A DNA stretch of 7,087 nt from Firmicutes bacterium UBA995 (GCA_002291985.1 DBBB01000072.1:1-7087); one strand, 5' to 3'; counted from the first letter of the stretch, positions 1 to 6,012 are shown. The notes: generated by a model from the letters alone, not told the origin. Translations and numbers: made by a program.

Positions 1-126
1 AACGGACGGAAAAGAAGATGGCGCGAGCAACTCGACGGCGCCCGTCCGGCGCAACGGCTCCAGCCCGCGGGTCAACTCCGACAGCTTACCGGGATTGCCG
101 GTCGCAAGTACCAGGACGCGAGCCAA
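1..126 (-). CDS. rdgB: XTP/dITP diphosphatase, N-terminal part (runs off left edge)
   Basis: This is the first 42 codons of a RdgB/HAM1-family nucleoside triphosphate pyrophosphatase, which hydrolyses non-canonical purine nucleotides (dITP, XTP) to monophosphates and so keeps them out of DNA and RNA. The visible N-terminus reads MARVLVLATGNPGKLSELTR. This contains the family signature TGNxxKxxE, which forms the nucleotide-binding loop. The start is a TTG at 124-126: a purine-rich Shine-Dalgarno (GGAGGAGAG, 134-142) lies about 9 nt upstream, and the signature then begins at residue 9 as is usual. The gene overlaps the end of rph by 41 bp in another frame, so the two are probably translationally coupled. 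The rph-rdgB order is common in bacteria. The rest of the gene, including the catalytic Asp, lies outside the window. Confidence 0.9.
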   Translation of the reverse strand, partial: MARVLVLATGNPGKLSELTRGLEPLRRTGAVELLAPSSFPSV

Positions 127-892
127 CGCCCTGCTCTCCTCCTTGCAGCCACGTCTCCAGACCGGGTATGCCGGTCAGAGCCTCCCGTTGGCGAGCGAAC
201 AGCCCCGAGATTCCCGCCCGCACCAGGGCGACCAGTTCCTGCATCTGCCCGAACTCGAAAGGGCCCGACTCCCCGGTACCCTGGATCTCCACCAGCAGCC
301 CGCCGCCGGTCATGACCACGTTCAGGTCGACGGCGGCGCCCGCGTCTTCAACATACGCGAGATCCAAAAGCAACTTCCCATCCACCACTCCTGCGCTGAC
401 CGCTGCTACCAGATCCCGCACCGGCCACTGCGCAATGCGTCCTTCGCTTTTCAGGCGGGCCACCGCTTCCACCAGGGCAACACAAGCGGCGCTGACCGCC
501 GCCGTCCGCGTGCCCCCATCGGCCTGCAAGACATCGCAGTCGATCCAGAGAGTGCGCTCGCCTAACACGGGGAGGTCGACCACCGCCCTCAGCGACCGCC
601 CGATCAACCGCTGAATCTCCTGGATCCTCCCTGACGTGCGGCCCCCACTCCCCGGCCGGGGCTGTCGTTCGACCGTCGCGCGGGGGAGCATGCCGTACTC
701 CGCCGTCACCCAACCCCGGCCGGTGCCCCGCAAGAAGGCAGGCACCCGTTCTTCCACGGACGCGGTGCAGATCACCCTCGTGTCCCCGAGAACAATCAAT
801 GCCGACCCCTCGGGATGCTTGAGCACACTCCGGCTGATGCAGCACGGTCTCAGCGTATCCGGTTCCCGTCCATCCAGCCTGATCGCCGACAC
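86..892 (-). CDS. rph: Ribonuclease PH
   Basis: RNase PH is a phosphorolytic 3'-to-5' exoribonuclease that trims the 3' trailer of tRNA precursors using inorganic phosphate. The 268-residue product carries the family's landmarks in order: LDGREPDTLRP at residues 6-16, KHPEGSALIVLGDT at 25-38, SGRIQEIQRLIGRSLRAVVD at 87-106, WIDCDVLQADGGTRTAA at 116-132 (with the phosphate-site GTR) and LDLAYVEDAGAAVDLNVVMT at 176-195, then VEIQGTGE. The start is a GTG at 890-892; an in-frame stop lies just upstream (905-907) and no ATG or TTG intervenes. The Shine-Dalgarno is weak (a G run directly before the start). The C-terminus runs some 20 residues past the conserved domain, slightly longer than usual, and overlaps rdgB. 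A good promoter precedes it at 913-942. Confidence 0.96.
   Translation of the reverse strand: MSAIRLDGREPDTLRPCCISRSVLKHPEGSALIVLGDTRVICTASVEERVPAFLRGTGRGWVTAEYGMLPRATVERQPRPGSGGRTSGRIQEIQRLIGRSLRAVVDLPVLGERTLWIDCDVLQADGGTRTAAVSAACVALVEAVARLKSEGRIAQWPVRDLVAAVSAGVVDGKLLLDLAYVEDAGAAVDLNVVMTGGGLLVEIQGTGESGPFEFGQMQELVALVRAGISGLFARQREALTGIPGLETWLQGGEQGVGSRPGTCDRQSR
134..142 (-). promoter_or_regulatory. Shine-Dalgarno site of rdgB inside rph
   Basis: GGAGGAGAG on the minus strand lies 7-9 nt upstream of the TTG at 124-126 and decides that start. It is embedded in the 3' end of the rph reading frame, as expected for coupled translation. Confidence 0.7.
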
Positions 893-912
893 CCCCGATT
901 CGAGTCACGCAG

Positions 913-942
913 ATCATAGCAAGCTGGCGCCTCCCCCGTCAA
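913..942 (-). promoter_or_regulatory. Sigma-A-type promoter of rph-rdgB
   Basis: Reading the minus strand, a -35 box TTGACG (937-942) and a -10 box TATGAT (913-918) are separated by 18 nt. Both match the housekeeping consensus at 5 of 6 positions. Transcription would start near 906, leaving a leader of only about 14 nt before the GTG at 892. This promoter lies downstream of the ssrA hairpin, so rph need not depend on ssrA transcription. Confidence 0.7.
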
Positions 943-986
943 CGACCCGCGGTTCCGTGAAGGCTTCTGGTTTGCGCCAGGAAACG

Positions 987-1016
987 GACGGCTCCGGGGG
1001 AATCCCCGGAGCCGTC
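987..1016 (-). terminator. Hairpin terminator after ssrA
   Basis: A perfect 13-bp inverted repeat (987-999 pairs with 1004-1016) encloses a 4-nt loop. It begins 4 nt past the CCA end of the tmRNA. On the minus strand it is followed by CGTTTCC, so the T tract is short. It may act as a weak intrinsic terminator, or as a 3' barrier marking where the precursor is trimmed back to CCA. Confidence 0.7.
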
Positions 1017-1020
1017 AAGT

Positions 1021-1374
1021 TGGTGGAGGCGCCGCCGAGCTGCCCGGCGGGTCCGCCGGCCCACTCCCAGGAGTTTCTACAGGCTTATCCCTTGCTTTAC
1101 TTGTGTCACCCTGCCCGGCTCCCAAGGGAAGGATCCGTTCGGGTCAGGCCGGCGAGTTTCCCGAGGGGGGTGCCGGCCGGCTTCCCCATCGGTATCCTGC
1201 TAGTTTGACGCCCCTGGCGGACCCGCAGGCGTGGAACCGGAGGGACGTGGCCGCACTAGGCGGCCAGAGCTAGACGCTCGTTGGCTCTTTTTGTTTTTCC
1301 AGGTTGATGCGAGGACCTGGACCCCGGCCTGCTACTCCTGTCAGTGCTGCCGCCGTCGAATCTGATTCGCCCCC
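1021..1374 (-). ncRNA. ssrA: Transfer-messenger RNA (tmRNA)
   Basis: tmRNA, with SmpB, rescues ribosomes stalled on broken mRNAs and adds a degradation tag. The gene is 354 nt, a normal one-piece length. The 5' end GGGGGCG (1368-1374) pairs with CGCCTCC (1025-1031) as a 7-bp acceptor stem with a G-U third pair, the alanine identity element; discriminator A and an encoded CCA end at 1021. The D-region has the typical GATTCGACGG. Stem P2 pairs CAGGAGT (1334-1340) with ACTCCTG (1068-1074). A PK1-like pseudoknot pairs CGGGG with CCTCG and CCAGGT with ACCTGG, followed by an A-rich stretch. The tag frame ends in LALAA and TAG, and the stop sits in the loop of a GGCCGC/GCGGCC hairpin (1249-1265). 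The oddity is the T-arm (1032-1050), whose loop GGCAGCT lacks the conserved TTCGA. Its own promoter and hairpin flank it. Confidence 0.93.
1256..1285 (-). other. tmRNA proteolysis-tag reading frame
   Basis: From a GCC resume codon (1283-1285) the frame encodes ANERLALAA and ends in TAG (1256-1258). With the alanine carried by the tmRNA itself, the tag would be A-ANERLALAA, a normal length. GCC is preferred because it follows the PK1 strand ACCTGG by about 13 A-rich nt. The same frame is open further upstream: GGA at 1298-1300 would give GKTKRANERLALAA, which resembles the longer AGKT... tag of Bacillus subtilis, but it would begin inside or touching PK1. Confidence 0.8.
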
Positions 1375-1412
1375 AAGACCTCCCTATAAGGATCGGGTTA
1401 CCGTGGAATTTC

Positions 1413-1441
1413 ATTTTAGCAGACGGACCGCTCGCTGACAA
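1413..1441 (-). promoter_or_regulatory. Promoter of ssrA
   Basis: On the minus strand a -35 box TTGTCA (1436-1441) and a -10 box TAAAAT (1413-1418) are 17 nt apart, each matching the housekeeping consensus at 5 of 6 positions. Transcription would start near 1406, leaving about 32 nt of 5' leader to be removed, by RNase P, to reach the mature 5' end at 1374. Confidence 0.7.
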
Positions 1442-1447
1442 TGGGCC

Positions 1448-1521
1448 CGATAGCCAGCTGTGGCCGCGATAGCCAGTTGAAGACGGCAGCGCCCGCCTGG
1501 CGCGGGCACGCAAATTACTAT
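1448..1521 (+). promoter_or_regulatory. Leader/promoter region of mttB with paired repeats
   Basis: This gene-free stretch between ssrA and mttB holds three features. Two direct copies of a 13-mer (CGATAGCCAGCTG at 1448-1460, CGATAGCCAGTTG at 1467-1479) lie 19 bp apart. A 6-bp inverted repeat, GCCCGC/GCGGGC, spans 1491-1507. A -10-like TACTAT lies at 1516-1521. No good -35 box sits at the right distance, which would fit an activator-dependent promoter. The repeats also lie just upstream of the divergent ssrA promoter, so they could serve either gene. The assignment is inferred from pattern alone. Confidence 0.35.
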
Positions 1522-1592
1522 AGACTTGAGCCAGAACCGGACATCCGGCCATACCGCCCGACCCAATTCCGGCCCGCAGGGGGAGCAGGTCG

Positions 1593-3074
1593 ATGGAGAA
1601 GTTCGCTTTCGCCGGCCAACCCAGGCTGAAGCTGCTGACTGCCGACCAGGTGACCATGGTCCACGACCGGGCGCTGCGCATCCTGGATGGATGCGGGGTG
1701 CAGTTCGAGTCGGACGAAGCCCTGAGCATCCTTAAGGATCATGGGGCGACGGTGGACTTCCAGCGCAAGGTGGCCCGGCTCAAACCGGAACTGGTGTTGG
1801 AGGCGATCGAGAGCGCCCCGTCTTGCATTCGTCTTCACTCGCGCGATGGGCGCCCCGTGGCCGACCTCGGCGGTGACAATGCGTATTTTGACCCCGGGTC
1901 GGCCGCCATCCGTTTTCTCGAGTCGGACGGCAGGACCGTTCGCCCTTCTCAGGCCGCCGACCTCGCAGCCGTTTCCGTGGTGAATGATGCTCTCCCTCAC
2001 GTCGCCCTGCAGTCCACAGCGCTGGTGTGCTACGACGTGCCCAAGTCGGTCGGGGACAGCTACCGTCTATACCTGCTGCTGAAAAACTCTCCCAAGCCGA
2101 TCATCACCGGCGCCTTCAGCATCCCCGGCGTCGGTCACATGCACGGACTGCTGGCTGCGGTGACGGGTGGCGCGGAAGCCCTCCGGGAACGGCCGGTGGC
2201 GGTGTTCGACGTCTGCCCATCGCCTCCCCTGAAGTGGACGCAGATCAGTTCCCAGAACATCATCGACTGCGCCCGCAACTGGCTGCCGATGGAGACCGTC
2301 TCCATGCCCATGCCGGGCGCGGCCTCGCCCGCCACCATCGCCGGTTCAATTCTCCTGCACACGGTGGAGACGCTTAGCGGCCTCACCCTGGCTCAATGCG
2401 CCTGCCGGGGCGCCCCCGTGGTATACGGCGGGGCGCCCGTTCACTTCGACATGCGGCACGGGACGACGGCGCTCAGTGCGGTGGAGGCAACAATGATCGC
2501 CGCGGGCTATGCGCAGATGGGGAAGTTCTACGGCCTGCCCACCCACACTTACGCCTGCTTGAGCGACTCGAAACTGGTGGATGCCCAGGCCGGCCTCGAG
2601 ACGGCGATGAGTGCCATCATCGCCATGCTGGCCGGGTTGAATGTCATCTCCGGTCCGGGCATCCTGGAATTCGTCAGTTGCCTCAGCCTGGAGAAGCTCG
2701 TGATCGACAATGAGATATGCGGACAGGCCCTGCGTCTTCACCGGGGACTGGAGTGCTCGGAAGAGACCATGGCGGCCGACCTGATTGACGCGCTCGGCCC
2801 GGGGGGCAACTACCTGACGGCACCCCACACGGCTGCCTGGTTCCGCCGAGAACTGCACTTTCCCACCATGATCATCGACCGCCGCGACCGCAATCGGTGG
2901 CAAGCGGAAGGGGGCACCGACAGCTTCCAGCGCGCCCGCCTGAAGGTGAAGGAGATCCTCGATGGTCACCGGCCAGCGCCGCTCGGGCAAGACCGGGAGC
3001 AGGCCCTCGACCGGGTGGTTACCCGGATCATGGATGAAGCCGGCGTTTCCCATCTGCCGCTGGGTCCACGGTGA
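1593..3074 (+). CDS. MttB-superfamily corrinoid methyltransferase, non-pyrrolysine type
   Basis: Members of this family move a methyl group from a quaternary or tertiary amine (trimethylamine, glycine betaine, proline betaine, carnitine-like compounds) to a Co(I) corrinoid protein, feeding methyl groups to folate or CoM. The 493-residue length is typical. The N-terminal helical segment (LTADQVTMVHDRALRILDGC, 15-34), GAFSIPGVGHMHG (173-185), PMPGAASPATIAGS (239-252) and GLPTHTYACLSDSKLVDAQAGLETA (314-338) are family-like. Archaeal MttB has its pyrrolysine in this last region as I recall it. No in-frame TAG occurs here, so this resembles the widespread non-Pyl group typified by glycine betaine methyltransferase MtgB. 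Its substrate cannot be read from sequence. The ATG has a good Shine-Dalgarno (AGGGGGAG, 1578-1585, 7 nt spacing). No corrinoid protein or reactivase gene is adjacent; it stands alone between ssrA and smpB on the opposite strand. Confidence 0.92.
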   Translation: MEKFAFAGQPRLKLLTADQVTMVHDRALRILDGCGVQFESDEALSILKDHGATVDFQRKVARLKPELVLEAIESAPSCIRLHSRDGRPVADLGGDNAYFDPGSAAIRFLESDGRTVRPSQAADLAAVSVVNDALPHVALQSTALVCYDVPKSVGDSYRLYLLLKNSPKPIITGAFSIPGVGHMHGLLAAVTGGAEALRERPVAVFDVCPSPPLKWTQISSQNIIDCARNWLPMETVSMPMPGAASPATIAGSILLHTVETLSGLTLAQCACRGAPVVYGGAPVHFDMRHGTTALSAVEATMIAAGYAQMGKFYGLPTHTYACLSDSKLVDAQAGLETAMSAIIAMLAGLNVISGPGILEFVSCLSLEKLVIDNEICGQALRLHRGLECSEETMAADLIDALGPGGNYLTAPHTAAWFRRELHFPTMIIDRRDRNRWQAEGGTDSFQRARLKVKEILDGHRPAPLGQDREQALDRVVTRIMDEAGVSHLPLGPR

Positions 3075-3084
3075 CGGCGGGCAG

Positions 3085-3114
3085 GCAGGGTGCCGGCTTC
3101 CGCCGACGCCCTGC
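3085..3114 (+). terminator. Hairpin between convergent mttB and smpB
   Basis: A 13-position inverted repeat (3085-3097 with 3102-3114, loop TTCC) contains one G-T wobble and one mismatch. It begins 10 nt after the mttB stop. Neither strand shows a T tract after it, so termination there may be weak or factor-dependent. The remaining 3115-3175 shows nothing recognisable. Confidence 0.45.
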
Positions 3115-3175
3115 TAGACAAGGATGACCTCAGTACTCAATGTTATTGTCGCAATGCGGTGGCAATTATCCTGCT

Positions 3176-3634
3176 TTAGCTTCGCTCCTTGAGCGCGCGC
3201 TGGATCGCCCGCTGCGCATCTCGTTCGGCGATATCTCGACGCCGGTCATAAACTTTCTTGCCCCGCGCCAGGGCGAGTTCCACCTTGGCCCGTCCCCGAC
3301 GGAAGTACAGGCGGAGGGGTATCACCGTGTAGCCGCGCTGGGTCACCTTGCCCAGGAGCCGCCGGATCTCCGCCTTGTGCAAGAGCAATTTCCGGGTCCG
3401 CTTGGGCTCGTGGTTGAACTGGTTAGCCTGTTCATAGGGGCTGATGTGCAGGTTGAAGAGATGCGCCTCTCCCCCCTCGAATCGCGCATAGCTATCGGCA
3501 AGACTCGCGCGTCCCAGGCGAAGCGACTTCACCTCGGACCCCACGAGGACGATGCCGGCTTCGACCGTCTCTTCGACGTGGTATTCGTGTCGTGCCTTCC
3601 GATTCGTCGCTACTACCTTGAGTTCGTCGTCCAC
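3176..3634 (-). CDS. smpB: SsrA-binding protein SmpB
   Basis: SmpB binds the tRNA-like part of tmRNA and places it in the A site of stalled ribosomes, its C-terminal tail reading the empty mRNA channel. The 152 residues match the family in length and order: NRKARHEYHVEETVEAGIVLVGSEVKSLRLG (11-41), ADSYARF (46-52), HISPYEQAN (63-71), KRTRKLLLHKAEI (78-90), GYTVIPLRLYFRRGRAKVELALARGKKVYDRR (101-132) and a basic tail DIAERDAQRAIQRALKERS. The start is a GTG at 3632-3634 with AGGAG (3644-3648) at 9 nt spacing. It follows the DsrE-like gene by 29 nt and is probably cotranscribed with it. Its RNA partner ssrA lies about 1.8 kb further along the same strand. Confidence 0.97.
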   Translation of the reverse strand: MDDELKVVATNRKARHEYHVEETVEAGIVLVGSEVKSLRLGRASLADSYARFEGGEAHLFNLHISPYEQANQFNHEPKRTRKLLLHKAEIRRLLGKVTQRGYTVIPLRLYFRRGRAKVELALARGKKVYDRRRDIAERDAQRAIQRALKERS

Positions 3635-3663
3635 TGCCGATCGCTCCTGAAAAGACGGTGGCC

Positions 3664-3966
3664 TCAGATGAACAGGTTCGTCCCTGCGCTCTCGCTAGCC
3701 TGCAAGTAGGTGGCAACCCCCGCCACCTCGATGCCTTCTGCGAGTTTCTCGCGACGGATGCCCATCACATCCATGGACATCTGGCAAGCCACCAGGCGCA
3801 CTCCCGCCGCCCGTGCTTGACCGATCAGCTCTTCGAGGGACATGACTCCTTTCCTGCGCATGACCCGGCGGATCATGGGCGGCCCAATCCCCGCCAGATT
3901 CATCCGGGACAGCTTCAACCCCGATGGACCCCGGGGCAACATGGCCCTGCCCGGCAAGTCACCCAT
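3664..3966 (-). CDS. DsrE/DsrF-like sulfur-carrier family protein, N-terminally truncated
   Basis: The 100 residues match the C-terminal part of DsrE/DsrF/DrsH-like proteins (often labelled peroxiredoxin-like). These are small proteins thought to carry or relay sulfane sulfur and are often fused to CoA-disulfide reductase-rhodanese-TusA chains. Recognisable parts are MLPRGPSGLKLSRMNLAG (9-26), SLEELIGQARAAGVRLVACQMSMDVMGI (43-70, with Cys61 as the likely reactive site) and the ending GVATYLQASESAGTNLFI. Full-length members are about 150-160 residues. The first beta-alpha half, usually reading like an 'ALxxANxAAAMGMEV...FTFWGL' stretch, is missing. A Shine-Dalgarno-like GAGGT (3977-3981) lies 10 nt before the ATG, so it may still be translated. 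It is in the same frame as the upstream flavoprotein, separated by that gene's TAG and nine codons, which suggests it is the tail of a former fusion. Confidence 0.8.
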   Translation of the reverse strand: MGDLPGRAMLPRGPSGLKLSRMNLAGIGPPMIRRVMRRKGVMSLEELIGQARAAGVRLVACQMSMDVMGIRREKLAEGIEVAGVATYLQASESAGTNLFI

Positions 3967-3993
3967 TCGACGGTTGACCTCGCCGTCAGTCGT

Positions 3994-5652
3994 CTACCCG
4001 GCGGGTTTGGCCAACCCGCGGTAGGTGCGATAGCCGCCGTTCAGGTTGCGCACCTTTCGGAACCCATGCTGCCGCAAGATCCGGCAGGCATTGTAGGACC
4101 GCTGGCCCACGGCGCAAACCGAGACCACCTCTTGATCGGGGTCGAGTTCTCCCAGGCGCGAACGCAACTCGCCCAGCGGGATGTTCACCGCCCCCGGTAC
4201 GTGCCCGGCCGCGAACTCGGCCGGCTCTGACACATCCACCACTTGCCGGTCTGGCCTGGCCATCAGGTCGGCCGCGTCTACCACGTCCAGGTCGCCGGCC
4301 AGGATGTTCCTTCCCATGAGCCCCGCGACATTCACGGGATCACGGGCATGGCCGAAGGGCGGCGCATAGCTGAGGTCGAGACCGGCCAGGTCGCCGACCC
4401 GCCCCCCGAGCTGGATGGCGGTGGCGATGACGTCGATCCGTTTGTCCACTCCCTCGCTCCCCACTGCCTGGGCGCCGAGAATCTCTCCGGCGGGAGAGAA
4501 CTGGAGCTTCAGGGTCAAGGCTTCCGCCCCCGGATAATAGGGGGCGTGGGAGGTGGAGTGGATGATCACGCTGCGGTGGTCGATGCCCGCCCGTTCGAGC
4601 TGTTGCCGGCCGAGCCCGGTGAATCCCGCCGCCAGATCGAATACCTTCACTATGGCCGTCCCGGCGCTACCCGAATACTCTTCAGTCCTGCCGGCGATAT
4701 TCGCCGCGGCCACCCTCGCCTGCCGGTTGGCCGGCCCGGCCAGCGGCAACAGCACCTTGCGCCCGCTGACCCGGTGTTCCACCTCGATGGCATCCCCTAC
4801 CGCAAAGATGTCTGGATCCGATGTCCGTAGGTGTCGGTCGACGGCGATGCCACCCGTTGGCCCGAGCGTGAGTCCAGCTTTCCGCGCCAGTTCCCCTTCG
4901 GGCCGCACGCCCAGGGCCAACACGACCAGGCCGGCTTCAACTCGGCGACCATCCGCCAGGGTGGCGCGAACCGACTCCCCACTCTCCTCAAGGGCGGCGA
5001 CCGCGAACCCAAGCTCCAGAGTCACGCCCCTGGCGCGCAGGTGCTCGTGGAGGGGCCATGCCATGTCGGCGTCCAATCCCGGCAGGACCTGGGGAGCCAT
5101 CTCGACCAGCGTGACCGACAAACCCCGGGCGATCAGGTTTTCGGCCATTTCCAGCCCCAGGAATCCCCCGCCGGCGATGAGTGCTGAGGCCGGCCGCTCG
5201 TCCGCCAGGAAAGACTGCAAGCGATCGAGATCCGCCACCGAGCGGAACGCGAATACCCGGGATCCTTCCATCCCCCGGGGCCGGATGGGCACGGCGCCCG
5301 GCGCCAGCAGTACCCGATCATAGGCTTCGCGGTAGGTGCGACCGGTGTCGAGGTCCCTGACCTCCAGCTCGCGGTCGCCCCGGTGAATCGCGACCACCTC
5401 GTGACCCGTCCGCACTTCCACGGCGAAGCGACGCCGGAAGTCGGCCGGCGCCAACACGAAAAGCCTTCGCCGATTAGCGATCTTCCCTCCCAGGTGATAA
5501 GGCAGGCCGCAGTTGGCGTAGGATATGTGTTCGCCCCGCTCCAGGATGGTGATGGTCGCGTGCTCGTCCAGACGCCGCAGGCGTGCCGCAGCGGTCGCGC
5601 CGCCGGCCACCCCACCGACGATCAGTACTTTCATCCTCTCGTGCCCCCTCAT
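3994..5652 (-). CDS. CoA-disulfide reductase-like flavoprotein with C-terminal rhodanese domain
   Basis: This is a pyridine nucleotide-disulfide oxidoreductase of the CoA-disulfide/NADH oxidase/persulfide reductase group, which uses FAD and NAD(P)H to reduce CoA disulfide, CoA persulfide or polysulfide. In the 552 residues, MKVLIVGGVAGGATAAARLR (7-26) is the FAD-binding motif. SYANCGLPYHLGG (44-56) holds the single active-site Cys48. ALIAGGGFLGLEMAENL (157-173) binds NAD(P)H, DIFAVGDAIEV (281-291) completes the FAD site, and SYAPPFGHARDPVN (428-441) belongs to the dimer domain. A rhodanese domain (about 458-548) follows, with DVSEPAEFAAGHVPGAVNIP and an intact CAVGQR loop (Cys513). Larger homologues add TusA and DsrE domains; here the chain ends at TAG. 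The ATG at 5652 is 5 nt past the regulator's stop and has GAGGAA upstream. An ATG at 5634 (GAGGGGG, 9 nt spacing) would start exactly at MKVLIVGG and is about equally likely. Confidence 0.93.
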   Translation of the reverse strand: MRGHERMKVLIVGGVAGGATAAARLRRLDEHATITILERGEHISYANCGLPYHLGGKIANRRRLFVLAPADFRRRFAVEVRTGHEVVAIHRGDRELEVRDLDTGRTYREAYDRVLLAPGAVPIRPRGMEGSRVFAFRSVADLDRLQSFLADERPASALIAGGGFLGLEMAENLIARGLSVTLVEMAPQVLPGLDADMAWPLHEHLRARGVTLELGFAVAALEESGESVRATLADGRRVEAGLVVLALGVRPEGELARKAGLTLGPTGGIAVDRHLRTSDPDIFAVGDAIEVEHRVSGRKVLLPLAGPANRQARVAAANIAGRTEEYSGSAGTAIVKVFDLAAGFTGLGRQQLERAGIDHRSVIIHSTSHAPYYPGAEALTLKLQFSPAGEILGAQAVGSEGVDKRIDVIATAIQLGGRVGDLAGLDLSYAPPFGHARDPVNVAGLMGRNILAGDLDVVDAADLMARPDRQVVDVSEPAEFAAGHVPGAVNIPLGELRSRLGELDPDQEVVSVCAVGQRSYNACRILRQHGFRKVRNLNGGYRTYRGLAKPAG

Positions 5653-5657
5653 CAGGT

Positions 5658-5962
5658 TTATTCCTCGGGTTCCTTATCTCGGGCACCGGATCCGGCAAGC
5701 GCCTCCACCACCCGCTGCGCCTCCCGGCTCACTACCCGGTAGAAGACTTCAGCGCCCCGGCGGTGTCGGCTACGATGCCCATATCCCTGAGCTTGCCCAG
5801 GTGCTGCGAGACGGTGGACTGAGGGAGTTCCAGGCAGCCTTGGATGTGGGACACGTTCCCCTCTCCCCGTTCCAGGAGTCTCTTGACCATGCACAGCCGC
5901 GCGGGATGCCCCAGGGTGCGTAAGAGGCAGGCATGGCGGGTGACGGCATCGGTAATTTGCAG
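5658..5962 (-). pseudogene. ArsR-family transcriptional regulator, frameshifted
   Basis: Two overlapping frames together give a normal ArsR/SmtB-type repressor of about 101 residues. The first frame (5962 down to a TAG at 5732-5734) reads ITDAVTRHACLLRTLGHPARLCMV, then NVSHIQGCLELPQSTVSQHLGKLRDMGIVAD, which includes the winged-helix recognition helix. The other frame, ending in TAA at 5658-5660, supplies the wing and last helix: RRGAEVFYRVVSREAQRVVEAL. The join falls near 5760-5773; the length is 1 nt short of an integral frame, consistent with a one-base deletion. The only plausible start is CTG (5960-5962), 7 nt after a perfect GGAGGTGA. Cysteines at residues 12, 24 and 43 are visible but none in the last helix, so the BigR/SqrR persulfide-sensing pair is not evident. 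It precedes the disulfide reductase by 5 nt and probably controlled it. Confidence 0.78.
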
Positions 5963-5969
5963 GTTCTGG

Positions 5970-5977
5970 TCACCTCC
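5970..5977 (-). promoter_or_regulatory. Shine-Dalgarno of the ArsR-like regulator
   Basis: GGAGGTGA on the minus strand is a full anti-16S match. It places the start at CTG (5960-5962), 7 nt away. An ATG overlaps its upstream side (5977-5979) but belongs to a frame that does not encode the regulator. Confidence 0.65.
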
Positions 5978-5983
5978 ATCCGA

Positions 5984-6012
5984 ATATTAGTATATCGCGA
6001 CAAGCTGTTCAA
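5984..6012 (-). promoter_or_regulatory. Promoter and possible ArsR operator
   Basis: On the minus strand TTGAAC (6007-6012) and TAATAT (5984-5989) are 17 nt apart, each 4 of 6 to consensus. TATACT (5989-5994) is a better -10 box but lacks a well-spaced -35. The A+T-rich ATAT-N4-ATAT inverted repeat (5984-5995) overlaps the -10 and resembles ArsR-family operators. This is the only A+T-rich patch in the 167-bp divergent region. Binding is inferred. From 6013 to 6120 I see no convincing plus-strand promoter for hdrC. Confidence 0.4.

Noticed and set aside
18..614. Plus-strand open frames antisense to rph
   Set aside because: They are low-complexity, Arg/Pro/Ser-rich readings of a G+C-rich gene. 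The minus strand carries all the RNase PH motifs.
1498..1514. Sigma-54-like promoter (TGG...GC) before mttB
   Set aside because: The distance between the GG and GC elements is one base short and the flanking bases match poorly, so the strict sigma-54 spacing is not met.
1256..1729. Minus-strand open frame of 157 codons ending in the tag residues
   Set aside because: Only its last few codons, the tmRNA tag, are real. The rest crosses the ssrA 5' part, the promoter and the start of mttB antisense and resembles no protein family.
2900..3170. Possible tRNA or attachment site between mttB and smpB
   Set aside because: No cloverleaf with CCA or T-arm motif and no flanking direct repeats were found. 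Only the imperfect hairpin at 3085-3114 stands out.
3140..3709. Plus-strand frame of 189 codons across smpB
   Set aside because: It is exactly antisense to a well-conserved smpB and has no family resemblance.
5679..5693. GC-rich palindrome around GCCGGATCCGGT
   Set aside because: It lies within the regulator's coding sequence, is short and has no T tract or partner site, so it is probably chance in G+C-rich DNA.
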